NCBI GenBank assembly: GCA_002452335.1
Contig: DKFJ01000006.1
Span: 184,025-215,194, forward strand
DNA length: 31,170 bases
DNA from: Deferribacteraceae bacterium UBA6799
GTDB taxonomy: Bacteria > Chrysiogenota > Deferribacteres > Deferribacterales > Geovibrionaceae
Direction: 5' to 3'
The notes beneath the pieces are model-generated. The model worked only from the letters and a program-made list of their open reading frames with translations. It was not told where the DNA came from and ran no database searches. Below, one piece after another: positions 15,273-22,748 of the stretch; the stretch's first letter is position 1; each line of letters opens with the position of its first letter. Both the position numbers and the translations under genes were made by a program.

Positions 15273-16289
15273 CTATATTGTACGTCCGATGGCAAGTGCG
15301 ATGGAACGCAGACTGCCCATCAGCTCGAGAAACTGTGTGGGTGTCAGAGACTGTGCTCCGTCAGACCATGCCTTCTCCGGTTCGGGATGCACTTCTATAA
15401 TGAGTCCGTCCGCTCCGATAGCCACAGCAGCCTTGCTTAAAGGACCGACATACTGCCAGTGTCCCGCAGCGTGGCTGGGGTCTATTATTATGGGCAGGTG
15501 GCTCTTTGACTTGATAACGGGAACGGCGCTTATATCCAGCGTGTTTCTGGTGGCAGTCTCAAATGTTCTCAAACCTCTTTCGCAGAGGATAACATTCTTA
15601 TTGCCCTCGCACAGGATATATTCGCATGCTGTCAGATATTCCTCTATGGTGGTGGACATGCCCCTTTTCAGCAGAACGGGTTTGTCTGTCTTGCCCAGCT
15701 CGGTCAGAAGAGCGAAGTTCTGAATGTTTCTGGCGCCCACCTGGAACATATCGGCGTATTTGTATACCATGTCTACATATTTCGGGTTAGTCACTTCTGT
15801 CACCACGGGCAGGCCTGTAACCTCTCTAGCCTTTGCCAGAAGTTTAAGCCCGTCTTCCTGAAGCCCCTGGAAAGCGTAAGGGCTGGTTCTGGGTTTGAAA
15901 GCGCCGCCTCTGAGCATCTGCGCTCCTGCCGCCTTGATGAATTCAGCGGTTTTGATTATCTGCTCTTCGGATTCCACAGAGCAGGGACCGGCTATCACGG
16001 GGATGTTCTCTCCGCCGAATTTCACGCCGCAGCAGTCGATGATGGAGGGCTCGGGTCTAACCTCCAGACTGGAAAGTTTATAGGGTTTGCTGATGGGGAC
16101 GATCTTGTCCACGCCGGGCATGTCGCCGATCACGTTCATCTTGTCCCTCTGACCGTCCACGCCGACCAGACCGATGACGCATCTCTCTTTGCCCTCGATG
16201 ATGTGTGTGCTGAAGCCTATGTCCTCTGACATCTGAATTACTTTGTTGATGTCGTCCTGTTTGGCTCCGATTTTCATTACTACTATCAT
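15273..16289 (-). CDS. aroF: 3-deoxy-7-phosphoheptulonate (DAHP) synthase, type I-beta
   Basis: The enzyme condenses phosphoenolpyruvate and erythrose 4-phosphate in the first step of aromatic amino-acid synthesis. The 338-residue protein has an N-terminal ferredoxin-like (ACT-like) domain of ~65 residues, which in the Thermotoga type enzyme mediates feedback by Tyr/Phe. The KDO8P/DAHP synthase barrel follows. Visible motifs are AGPCSVES, RGGAFKPRTSPYAFQG, LLKRGM, ERGLRTFE and IIIDPSHAAGH with metal ligands. The ATG at 16289 was chosen for GGAGG 6 nt upstream. The frame continues 31 codons further 5', but that part is the attenuator hairpin and not protein. Expression is probably set by the Phe leader peptide and terminator just upstream, with enzyme-level feedback as a second control. 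Confidence 0.95.
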   Translation of the reverse strand: MIVVMKIGAKQDDINKVIQMSEDIGFSTHIIEGKERCVIGLVGVDGQRDKMNVIGDMPGVDKIVPISKPYKLSSLEVRPEPSIIDCCGVKFGGENIPVIAGPCSVESEEQIIKTAEFIKAAGAQMLRGGAFKPRTSPYAFQGLQEDGLKLLAKAREVTGLPVVTEVTNPKYVDMVYKYADMFQVGARNIQNFALLTELGKTDKPVLLKRGMSTTIEEYLTACEYILCEGNKNVILCERGLRTFETATRNTLDISAVPVIKSKSHLPIIIDPSHAAGHWQYVGPLSKAAVAIGADGLIIEVHPEPEKAWSDGAQSLTPTQFLELMGSLRSIALAIGRTI

Positions 16290-16341
16290 TTTTTTCCTCC
16301 GGAAATTTATTTCAGCGTTCTTCGAAAAATCCCCGCAGGCA

Positions 16342-16379
16342 TAAAAAAACCGCGGGAGCTTTGCGAAGCCGCCGCGGTT
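16342..16379 (-). terminator. Attenuator terminator of the DAHP synthase gene
   Basis: On the minus strand AACCGCGG and CCGCGGTT pair over 8 bp, extended past one mismatch by 4 more pairs around a 6-nt loop. A run of seven T residues follows. It lies 52 bp upstream of the aroF start and 30 bp after the leader-peptide stop, so transcription must pass it to reach aroF. Confidence 0.88.
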
Positions 16380-16409
16380 CAAAAACTTATATTAAAGCCA
16401 TGACCGGAT

Positions 16410-16490
16410 TCAGACGGCTACACTCCTACTGCTAAAAAAGCAGTAAAAAAAGAAACCAAAAAAGAATCCGAAAAATGTCATAGCGTTCAT
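16410..16490 (-). CDS. Phe-rich leader peptide controlling aroF by attenuation
   Basis: A 26-codon ORF starts MNAM and continues TFFGFFFGFFFYCFF before an SSRSVAV tail. Ten of its residues are Phe and one is Tyr, clustered in 15 codons. This is the pattern of the enterobacterial pheA and pheST leader peptides. AGAGGA stands 12 nt before the first ATG; a second in-frame ATG three codons on lacks a site. The stop overlaps a possible pause/antiterminator region: AGCCGT (minus strand 16419-16414) can pair with ATGGCT about 12 nt further on, and AGCCG can also pair with CGGCT in the terminator 5' arm. By the classical model, scarce charged tRNA-Phe stalls the ribosome on the Phe codons and lets transcription into aroF. 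The peptide itself needs no function. Confidence 0.85.
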   Translation of the reverse strand: MNAMTFFGFFFGFFFYCFFSSRSVAV

Positions 16491-16526
16491 TTAAAATGTA
16501 ATCCTCTTATTTAAGATTAATGTTTA

Positions 16527-16553
16527 AATATACTATATCGTGTATAGTGTCAA
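16527..16553 (-). promoter_or_regulatory. aroF leader promoter with an operator-like palindrome
   Basis: On the minus strand a perfect TTGACA (16548-16553) is followed by TATATT (16527-16532, 15-bp spacer) or TATTTA (17-bp spacer). The perfect inverted repeat ACTATA-tcgtg-TATAGT (16532-16548) fills the spacer, where a repressor would block RNA polymerase. It does not match the TyrR box and is only loosely like TrpR operators. Confidence 0.55.
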
Positions 16554-16614
16554 TAAAATTCTGCATATTTTTTTTCCAACTCTTTTTTAAAGGAGAATGA
16601 ACGGATTTCTCTTA

Positions 16615-16643
16615 TTGAAAAAATAGCGTAGAAGATATATTAA
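16615..16643 (+). promoter_or_regulatory. Possible gmhA promoter
   Basis: TTGAAA (16615-16620) is followed by TATATT (16636-16641, 15 bp) or TATTAA (16638-16643, 17 bp). It lies 32 bp before the start codon. The -10 register is uncertain. Confidence 0.4.
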
Positions 16644-16674
16644 TTATCTATTACACAAGTAAAAAGGATACATT

Positions 16675-17253
16675 ATGGATAAATTTATAACTTCAATATT
16701 CGATGAGATGAAAGAGGTTCAGAACAGGTTCGTGACAGAGAGCACACCTATCCTCATAGCCATCGCCACCGAAATTGTTCAATGCTTCGTAAACGGCGGG
16801 AAACTGCTGATCTGCGGAAACGGAGGCTCAGCGGCAGACGCCCAGCACATAGCGGCGGAGTTTGTAAACAGGTTTAAGATGGAGCGCCCGCCTCTGCCCG
16901 CCATCGCTCTCACCACCGATACTTCAATAATCACGTCCATAGGCAACGACTATGAGTTCAACGATATTTTTCTGAAACAGGTATCAGCGCTCGCCAATGA
17001 AAATGACGTTCTCTGGGGTATATCCACCAGCGGAAATTCTGAAAACGTCGTGAGGGCTCTCAGAGAGGCCGGCAGGATGAACGTCCGCATAGTGGGCTTC
17101 ACAGGAAGAGACGGCGGAAAGATGAAAGGACTCTGCGACATCCTCTTTCAGTCGCCCACAGACAACACGCCCAGAATACAGGAAATCCACATATCGGCGG
17201 CTCATATCATCTGTCAGCTTGTGGATGAGATGATGTTCGGCAGATTTGCCTGA
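16675..17253 (+). CDS. gmhA: Phosphoheptose isomerase GmhA
   Basis: GmhA converts sedoheptulose 7-phosphate to D-glycero-D-manno-heptose 7-phosphate, the entry step to LPS inner-core heptose, in the cytoplasm. The 192-residue SIS-domain protein has GNGGSAADAQHIAAE (48-62) with zinc ligands H58 and E62, the STSGNSENV sugar-phosphate loop, and TPRIQEIHISAAHIIC with ligands Q169 and H177. The length is typical. The ribosome site AAAAGGA stands 5-6 nt before the ATG. The stop overlaps the mfd start in TGATG. The gene points to an LPS-bearing outer membrane in this organism. No other heptose genes follow. Confidence 0.95.
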   Translation: MDKFITSIFDEMKEVQNRFVTESTPILIAIATEIVQCFVNGGKLLICGNGGSAADAQHIAAEFVNRFKMERPPLPAIALTTDTSIITSIGNDYEFNDIFLKQVSALANENDVLWGISTSGNSENVVRALREAGRMNVRIVGFTGRDGGKMKGLCDILFQSPTDNTPRIQEIHISAAHIICQLVDEMMFGRFA

Positions 17254-20200
17254 TGTCCCTGTTCTGCAATCTGTGGGGGTGCGCCTCCGTATGGCATTTT
17301 TTTAACAACAGACCAAAAGGCAGGGTGACTGTCTTTTTGGCATCCAATAAAAGAGAATACGAGCTTATCCTTCAGGAGACGGCTTTCTTTTTCAGCAGAT
17401 CAGCGGTTCTGCCTTTTCCGGAGTACACTCAGGAGCCTTTCGAAGAGGCGAGGGTGCTGCCGGAGGTTATCTCCGCCCGAGCCAAGACCCTGCACACTCT
17501 GCTTAATGACGATTCGTCATGCATAGTGGTGACCACACCTTACGCCATTCTGAAATCCCTTCCGCCGGTAGAAGTCTTCCGCTCATCGGTGATAGAAATC
17601 GCTCTTGGCAAGGAATATGACAGGCAGGAACTGGAATATATTCTGAATTATTCCGGATATGTTCATGTGGAGCTGGTGGACGGGCAGGGTGAATACGCTT
17701 TCAGAGGCGATATTCTGGAAGTGTTTCCTGCGGAGCACGAAAACCCTTGTCTGATAGAGTTTTTTGACGATGAGGCGGAGCGCATATCCGTCATAGACAG
17801 AGCCACCAGAAAACCGCTGAAAACCCTTAAGAATGTAACTCTTCTGCCCGCTTCCGAGGCGCTCTTCGACGCTGAGGATATCAAAAAACATATAAACGAT
17901 AATGAGATACTGGACAAGGTGGAAATGTACGGCAAATATGCCGGATGCCAGTGGCTTGCGCCCGCCGTTTACGGACGCATGTCCAGCCTTTTCGAATATA
18001 TAGGCGACGATGTCAGCTTTGTTTACTTTACGGAAGATTTTAAGACGCATATTTCCGACACGCTTTCATTCATAGACGGACGCACCCCGGAGGGCGGCTT
18101 CTATGACAGAAACTTCATAAACCCCTCAGAGATTTATACCCGCATGACGCCGGAAAACACTCTGGTGCTGGCTGATATAGTGACAGAGACGGCGCAGGCG
18201 CTGAACTATAAGAGCAGCGCTATGCTGCTGGGCGGAAAAAAGAACAATATCTATCATTCCATGTCGTCCGCTATGGAGATAATAAAAGAGCACACGGATA
18301 AGGGTTTCAGAGTGCTGTGTGCTATAGAGAGTGACAGGCTTTCCGCTCTTTTTTCATCATTTTCCGTTGATTACGGATATACAGCGCATAAAATCAGCAG
18401 TTATACCGAGATTCAGCAGACCGGACTATATATTTTCAGCGAAAAATTCAGAGGCGGTTTCATAGACGAAAAACGTCTGCTGGCTGTGTTTTCCGATGAG
18501 GATATATTCGGCATAACCAGAAAAAAACCGAAAAGAGGAAAAAAAGAGCTGTATTCCACCACTATATCCGATCTGGAGTCCGGCGACTACGTCGTTCATG
18601 TGGATTACGGAATCGGGATATACAAAGGGCTGGTGCATCAGAGCATCGGCGGCGTGGAGGGAGATTTTCTCCAGCTGGAGTATGATAACGGAGAGTTTCT
18701 GTATGTGCCTCTGTCGTCTATAGGTCAGTTACAGAAATATATCGGTTCAGAAGGGTCAAAACCCCGCATAAACTCTCTCCAGACGCAGACGTGGAAAAAA
18801 CTGAAGGCGCAGGCGGGACAGAGGGCGAAGAAGATCGCCTTCGATCTTTTACAGCTTTATGCACAGCGGAAGCTGGAGAAGGGGTTCGCCTTTAAGGACG
18901 ACGGAACTATGCTGGACGAGTTCGAACAGCTCTTTGAGTTCGATGAGACGGACGACCAGCTCACCGCCATTCACGATGTTTATAACGATATGGAGAATCA
19001 GCTCCCCATGGAACGTCTGGTATGCGGAGACGTCGGTTTCGGCAAGACTGAGGTGGCGATGCGTGCCGCATGTAAGGCGGTCGCCGGAGGAAAACAGGTG
19101 GCAGTGCTGGTTCCCACAACAGTTCTGGCACGCCAGCATTATCTGACATTCAAAAAACGTTTCGGCACCATGCCCGTGCAGGTGGACTACATCAGCCGTT
19201 TCCGCACAGCCAAAGAGATCAGAGAGATTCTGGGCAGGCTGGCTTCAGGCGATCTGGATATTCTGGTGGGCACGCACAAGATGCTGGGCAAAGAGATAGA
19301 GTTCAGGGATCTGGGACTGCTGATAATAGATGAGGAGCAGAGGTTCGGCGTTGCTCATAAGGAGAAGATCAAGGCGATGAAGAACAACGTGGATGTTGTT
19401 TATCTTTCCGCCACGCCCATTCCCCGGACATTGCAGCTTTCGCTGTCCGGTATCAGGGATATATCTGTCATAGATACCCCGCCCGTGGACAGGCTTCCTG
19501 TCATTACAAAGGTGGTTAAGAAGGATATGGAGATCAAGACCGCCATCCAGCGTGAGCTGGAGAGGGGCGGACAGGTGTTTTATCTGCATAACCGCATAGA
19601 GGATATCCAGCAGGTGACCGCCGGGGTCAAAAACATGCTGCCGGAAGCCAGAGTGACATTCGCCCACGGTCAGATGGACGCTTCCGCTCTGGAAAAGATA
19701 CTGATGGATTTTTATGCCGGAGAGACTGACGTTCTGGTCTGCACGGCTATTATAGAGAACGGGATAGACATTCCCAACGTGAATACGATAATCATAAACG
19801 ACGCCGCCCATCTGGGGCTGGCGCAGATATATCAGCTTAAGGGCAGGGTGGGGCGTTCCGTGCGCAGGGGCTACTGTTATCTGGTTGTGCCTCAGTTCAA
19901 CACCCTGACTCAGGTGGCTCAGAAGAGACTTAAGATTATTCAGCAGCTTTCCGATCTGGGCAGCGGCGTGAAAATAGCTTTTTACGATCTTCAGTTAAGA
20001 GGCGCCGGAGACCTTCTGGGTGCGGACCAGTCAGGGTTTATAGTGAAGGTGGGCTACGAGCTTTTCATCGCTATGATAGACGAGGCGGTGAAGGAGCTGA
20101 AGGGTGTCACCAACCTGTTCACCGATACGGAGATAATCACGGGGATAGCGCATTACATCCCGGCGGACTATATAGAAGATACACGGCTGAGGCTGGATTA

Positions 20201-20576
20201 TTATAGAAAATTCTCATATGTGACAACCATAGAGGAGACCATGGGGCTTCTGGCGGAGATGTCCGCTCTGTATGGTGATGTCACAGACCAGACTGTTAAC
20301 CTCGGCTGGATCATGCTGCTGAAAAATCTGGCAGGCAGAGCCGGAATCGAGAAAATGTATATCTATTCCAGCAGGATAAAGATGAAGTTCGGGCAGAATG
20401 TTCCCGTAATGCCGCAGACGCTGATGACAGCAGCATCCGGATCGAAGGCCATACTCAAGTTCGATGATGAGTTCACTATGTCGCTTTACTTTGAAAACCA
20501 TACGGAAACATTTGAGAAAACAGCGGGTTTTCTGTCGGCTATCGTTCCTGAGCCTCAGCGGGAAGATGATAAATAG
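17253..20576 (+). CDS. mfd: Transcription-repair coupling factor Mfd
   Basis: Mfd pushes or removes stalled RNA polymerase from DNA lesions and recruits UvrA. The 1107 residues fit the family. The N-terminal UvrB-like part (to ~330) is followed by the CarD-like RNA-polymerase-interaction domain near 434-500 (SDLESGDYVVHVDYGIGIYKG). The translocase motor comes next, with Walker A GDVGFGKTEVA near residue 592, DEEQRFGV near 693, SATPIPRTLQ and QLKGRVGRS. The TRCF C-terminal domain ends the protein. The ATG shares one base with the gmhA stop (TGATG), so translation is coupled. The opening residues (SLFCNLWGCAS) are less conserved, but no better start exists. Confidence 0.96.
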   Translation: MSLFCNLWGCASVWHFFNNRPKGRVTVFLASNKREYELILQETAFFFSRSAVLPFPEYTQEPFEEARVLPEVISARAKTLHTLLNDDSSCIVVTTPYAILKSLPPVEVFRSSVIEIALGKEYDRQELEYILNYSGYVHVELVDGQGEYAFRGDILEVFPAEHENPCLIEFFDDEAERISVIDRATRKPLKTLKNVTLLPASEALFDAEDIKKHINDNEILDKVEMYGKYAGCQWLAPAVYGRMSSLFEYIGDDVSFVYFTEDFKTHISDTLSFIDGRTPEGGFYDRNFINPSEIYTRMTPENTLVLADIVTETAQALNYKSSAMLLGGKKNNIYHSMSSAMEIIKEHTDKGFRVLCAIESDRLSALFSSFSVDYGYTAHKISSYTEIQQTGLYIFSEKFRGGFIDEKRLLAVFSDEDIFGITRKKPKRGKKELYSTTISDLESGDYVVHVDYGIGIYKGLVHQSIGGVEGDFLQLEYDNGEFLYVPLSSIGQLQKYIGSEGSKPRINSLQTQTWKKLKAQAGQRAKKIAFDLLQLYAQRKLEKGFAFKDDGTMLDEFEQLFEFDETDDQLTAIHDVYNDMENQLPMERLVCGDVGFGKTEVAMRAACKAVAGGKQVAVLVPTTVLARQHYLTFKKRFGTMPVQVDYISRFRTAKEIREILGRLASGDLDILVGTHKMLGKEIEFRDLGLLIIDEEQRFGVAHKEKIKAMKNNVDVVYLSATPIPRTLQLSLSGIRDISVIDTPPVDRLPVITKVVKKDMEIKTAIQRELERGGQVFYLHNRIEDIQQVTAGVKNMLPEARVTFAHGQMDASALEKILMDFYAGETDVLVCTAIIENGIDIPNVNTIIINDAAHLGLAQIYQLKGRVGRSVRRGYCYLVVPQFNTLTQVAQKRLKIIQQLSDLGSGVKIAFYDLQLRGAGDLLGADQSGFIVKVGYELFIAMIDEAVKELKGVTNLFTDTEIITGIAHYIPADYIEDTRLRLDYYRKFSYVTTIEETMGLLAEMSALYGDVTDQTVNLGWIMLLKNLAGRAGIEKMYIYSSRIKMKFGQNVPVMPQTLMTAASGSKAILKFDDEFTMSLYFENHTETFEKTAGFLSAIVPEPQREDDK

Positions 20577-20616
20577 ACTATTGCAAATTCCGGCATGTTT
20601 CAGTAAGCTGACTTTC

Positions 20617-21612
20617 ATGAAAAAGAGCATATTTCTTGTCTTACTGCTTGTTCTCTCCCTGCTCGTGATCTCCTGTTCCAAAAAGAAAGAGGAGAGCGCG
20701 GGACACAAAACGGATGAAAAGTCCGACCCTACACGTTCGGAGCTCTATGTAACCATCAACGGAGAAAAGATAACCAAAGGCGACTTCATGGATTTTATCT
20801 CGTATTCCCATGCCATGATGGATCCGGAAAATCAGGATAATAAAGCAGTGCTCACCGCTCTGAGAGATGATTTCATCCGTCACCGTGTCCTCCTTCAGGA
20901 GGCGAAGAAGCACAAGGTGCAGATAGATGAGAAAAAATTCTCTGAAATGCTGGCGGCGTTCAAAACGGACAAGGGCGAAAAGGTTGTGAACGAGTTCGAG
21001 GAAGAGCTGGACATAGATTTTGAATCGGTGAAAAAGCTGCTTCGTGAAAGAGCTCTGGTGAATGAGTTTCTTGGCGGGGTCAGTGAAGAGATCACGGTCA
21101 GCGACAGAGAGCTGAAAGACTATTTTAACAAAAGAAAATCTGAACTAACAGGTATCAAAAAAGCTCATATATTCCATATAGTAACATCTGATGAGGCGAA
21201 GGCGGCGGAAGCCATGCGCATGCTTCAGAAGGGTATCAGCTTCGCTGAGGTGGCGGAGAAATATTCCGTTGCTCCGGAAGCGGCTAACGGCGGAGATCTG
21301 GGATATGTGGATGTAACAGAGTTTCCCGATATTTTTCAGGAAGCGCTTAAGCTGAAAATAGGCGAGACAAGCCAGATTATGAAATCAGAATACGGCTGGC
21401 ACATATTTAAACTTGCCGATATCCAGCAGAATGATAAAATAAATTTTGACGATGTGAAAGACGAGCTTCATGACGAACTCTACGGAATAAAACAGGAAAA
21501 AATACTAAAGGATTATATCGATGAGCTATATTCAAAAACTGAAATTGTATTTGCCTCTAATTCTTCTGATCCTGCTGCCCCTGCAAAGCCTCAGAGCGGA
21601 GATAATAAATAA
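20617..21612 (+). CDS. Parvulin-type peptidyl-prolyl isomerase lipoprotein (PrsA/SurA-like)
   Basis: The start at 20617 gives a perfect lipoprotein signal, MKKSIFLVLLLVLSLLVISC, with lipobox VISC and the modified cysteine at residue 20. The frame is open further 5', but that would bury the signal. Residues ~45-180 form a SurA_N-like chaperone region. Residues ~185-285 form a rotamase domain (KAHIFHIVTSDEAKAAEAM, FAEVAEKYS, NGGDLGYV, SEYGWHIFKL). The 331-residue product should be membrane-anchored and help fold exported proteins. It lies 40 bp after mfd, with a weak ribosome site. Its last 92 bp overlap the next gene in another frame. Confidence 0.9.
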   Translation: MKKSIFLVLLLVLSLLVISCSKKKEESAGHKTDEKSDPTRSELYVTINGEKITKGDFMDFISYSHAMMDPENQDNKAVLTALRDDFIRHRVLLQEAKKHKVQIDEKKFSEMLAAFKTDKGEKVVNEFEEELDIDFESVKKLLRERALVNEFLGGVSEEITVSDRELKDYFNKRKSELTGIKKAHIFHIVTSDEAKAAEAMRMLQKGISFAEVAEKYSVAPEAANGGDLGYVDVTEFPDIFQEALKLKIGETSQIMKSEYGWHIFKLADIQQNDKINFDDVKDELHDELYGIKQEKILKDYIDELYSKTEIVFASNSSDPAAPAKPQSGDNK

Positions 21613-22459
21613 GATCTACGCCGTTGTCGGGGACAAGGTCATCACACAGTATGATCTGGAATCACTGAACCCCAGAAAGCTGCGTCTGATCTATGAAAAG
21701 TTCAACGGCAGTGACAGAGAACAGGCTCTGAGCGATTTTTATAAAGAGAATCTGGACAGCCTTATAGACAACTATGTTGTGGAGATAGCCGCCGCCAAAG
21801 AGGGCGTTGTTGTTTCCGACAGAGAGGTTGAAGGCGCTCTGGAAGACATCATGAAGCGCAACAGCGTGGACAGGTCACAGCTGGAAGAACTGCTGAACCA
21901 GCAGCACCAGACATATGAACAGTATAAGTGGAAGATCAAGGTCGATATTCTCGTCAGCAGGCTGATGTCCACCATATTCAGACCGAAGATAGTGATTACC
22001 GAACAGGATATACAAAAATATATAGCGGAGAATCAGGCGTCTCTGGATCTGTCTGACATGTATGAGCTGAGGGTTATGCATGTACCTTCCAAAGAGAAGC
22101 TGGATGAGGCTCTGGCAGATTTCAAGGCAAATGGAAATTTCCGTGATACAGCCATGAAGTTTTCCGATGATAAAACAGCCGGAGACGGCGGATACCTTGG
22201 CTGGGTTGAGCTGGCTCTCTTAAGCGAAAACATCAGAAAGATCGTCAGCGCCGCTAAGCAGGGGATCACATCTCCTGTGGAAGAGGACAACGGAAGCTAC
22301 AGAGTTTTCTATGTGGAAAACTTCAAGAGCAAAACAGATGTTAACGATGACAAGAAGGCTACCATCGTGAACGCCATCACAACCAAAATGGCTGATAAGT
22401 ATTTTAACGAGTGGCTCGCTGAGAGCAGAGAAGAGATACTGATTCAGAAGAGATACTGA
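21521..22459 (+). CDS. surA: SurA-like periplasmic chaperone
   Basis: The 312-residue protein has a signal peptide (MSYIQKLKLY..LLPLQSLRA, cleavage before EIINKIYAVV). A SurA N-terminal domain follows with the family hallmark VVGDKVITQYDLE, and then a single parvulin domain (MYELRVMHVPSKEKL, FSDDKTAGDGGYLGWV). E. coli SurA has two parvulin domains and ~430 residues, so this is a one-domain form. It should escort outer-membrane proteins through the periplasm. The ATG at 21521 has AAAGGA 8 nt upstream and lies inside the preceding lipoprotein gene. The signal-peptide codons therefore overlap that gene's C-terminal tail. Confidence 0.9.
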   Translation: MSYIQKLKLYLPLILLILLPLQSLRAEIINKIYAVVGDKVITQYDLESLNPRKLRLIYEKFNGSDREQALSDFYKENLDSLIDNYVVEIAAAKEGVVVSDREVEGALEDIMKRNSVDRSQLEELLNQQHQTYEQYKWKIKVDILVSRLMSTIFRPKIVITEQDIQKYIAENQASLDLSDMYELRVMHVPSKEKLDEALADFKANGNFRDTAMKFSDDKTAGDGGYLGWVELALLSENIRKIVSAAKQGITSPVEEDNGSYRVFYVENFKSKTDVNDDKKATIVNAITTKMADKYFNEWLAESREEILIQKRY

Positions 22460-22467
22460 TAAAATAT

Positions 22468-22743
22468 ATGAGGCTTGATAAATTCCTGAAAGTGATGATG
22501 CTGACAAAGCGCCGCGCCGTTGCCAACGAGATGGCGGACGAGGGCTTTGTAAAGCTGAACGGACGGGTCGCCAAACCCTCGGCAAAGCTGAAAGCGGGGG
22601 ATATTCTGGAACTGGACATGTGGAACTGTTACAAGAAGGTGGAGATAACCGATCTGCCCGAAAAAGCAAACGTGCCCAAACAGGATACGGAAAAATACAT
22701 CAAGGTTCTGGAGTATAAAGCGAAAGAATCAGACGGCTTCTGA
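22468..22743 (+). CDS. S4-domain RNA-binding protein, RqcP/Hsp15-like
   Basis: This 91-residue protein is one S4 domain. MRLDKFLKVMMLTKRRAVANEMADEGFVKLNG is close to the start of Bacillus RqcP (YabO), and its tail ending KYIKVLEYKAK resembles the RqcP C-terminus. RqcP and Hsp15 (HslR) bind 50S-peptidyl-tRNA complexes in ribosome rescue. The start is 8 bp after the surA stop and 5 bp separate its own stop from the next gene, so it belongs to this operon. A partner RqcH is not in the window. Assignment to RqcP rather than Hsp15 is by eye. Confidence 0.82.
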   Translation: MRLDKFLKVMMLTKRRAVANEMADEGFVKLNGRVAKPSAKLKAGDILELDMWNCYKKVEITDLPEKANVPKQDTEKYIKVLEYKAKESDGF

Positions 22744-22748
22744 TATTC

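Noticed and set aside
16290..16382. 31-codon N-terminal extension of the DAHP synthase
   Set aside because: It runs through the attenuator hairpin and T tract. The ATG at 16289 has a good GGAGG site and gives the normal family N-terminus.
16597..16626. 9-codon ORF after AAAGGAGA upstream of gmhA
   Set aside because: The ribosome site touches the ATG, the ORF lies upstream of the likely gmhA promoter, and nothing suggests a leader function.
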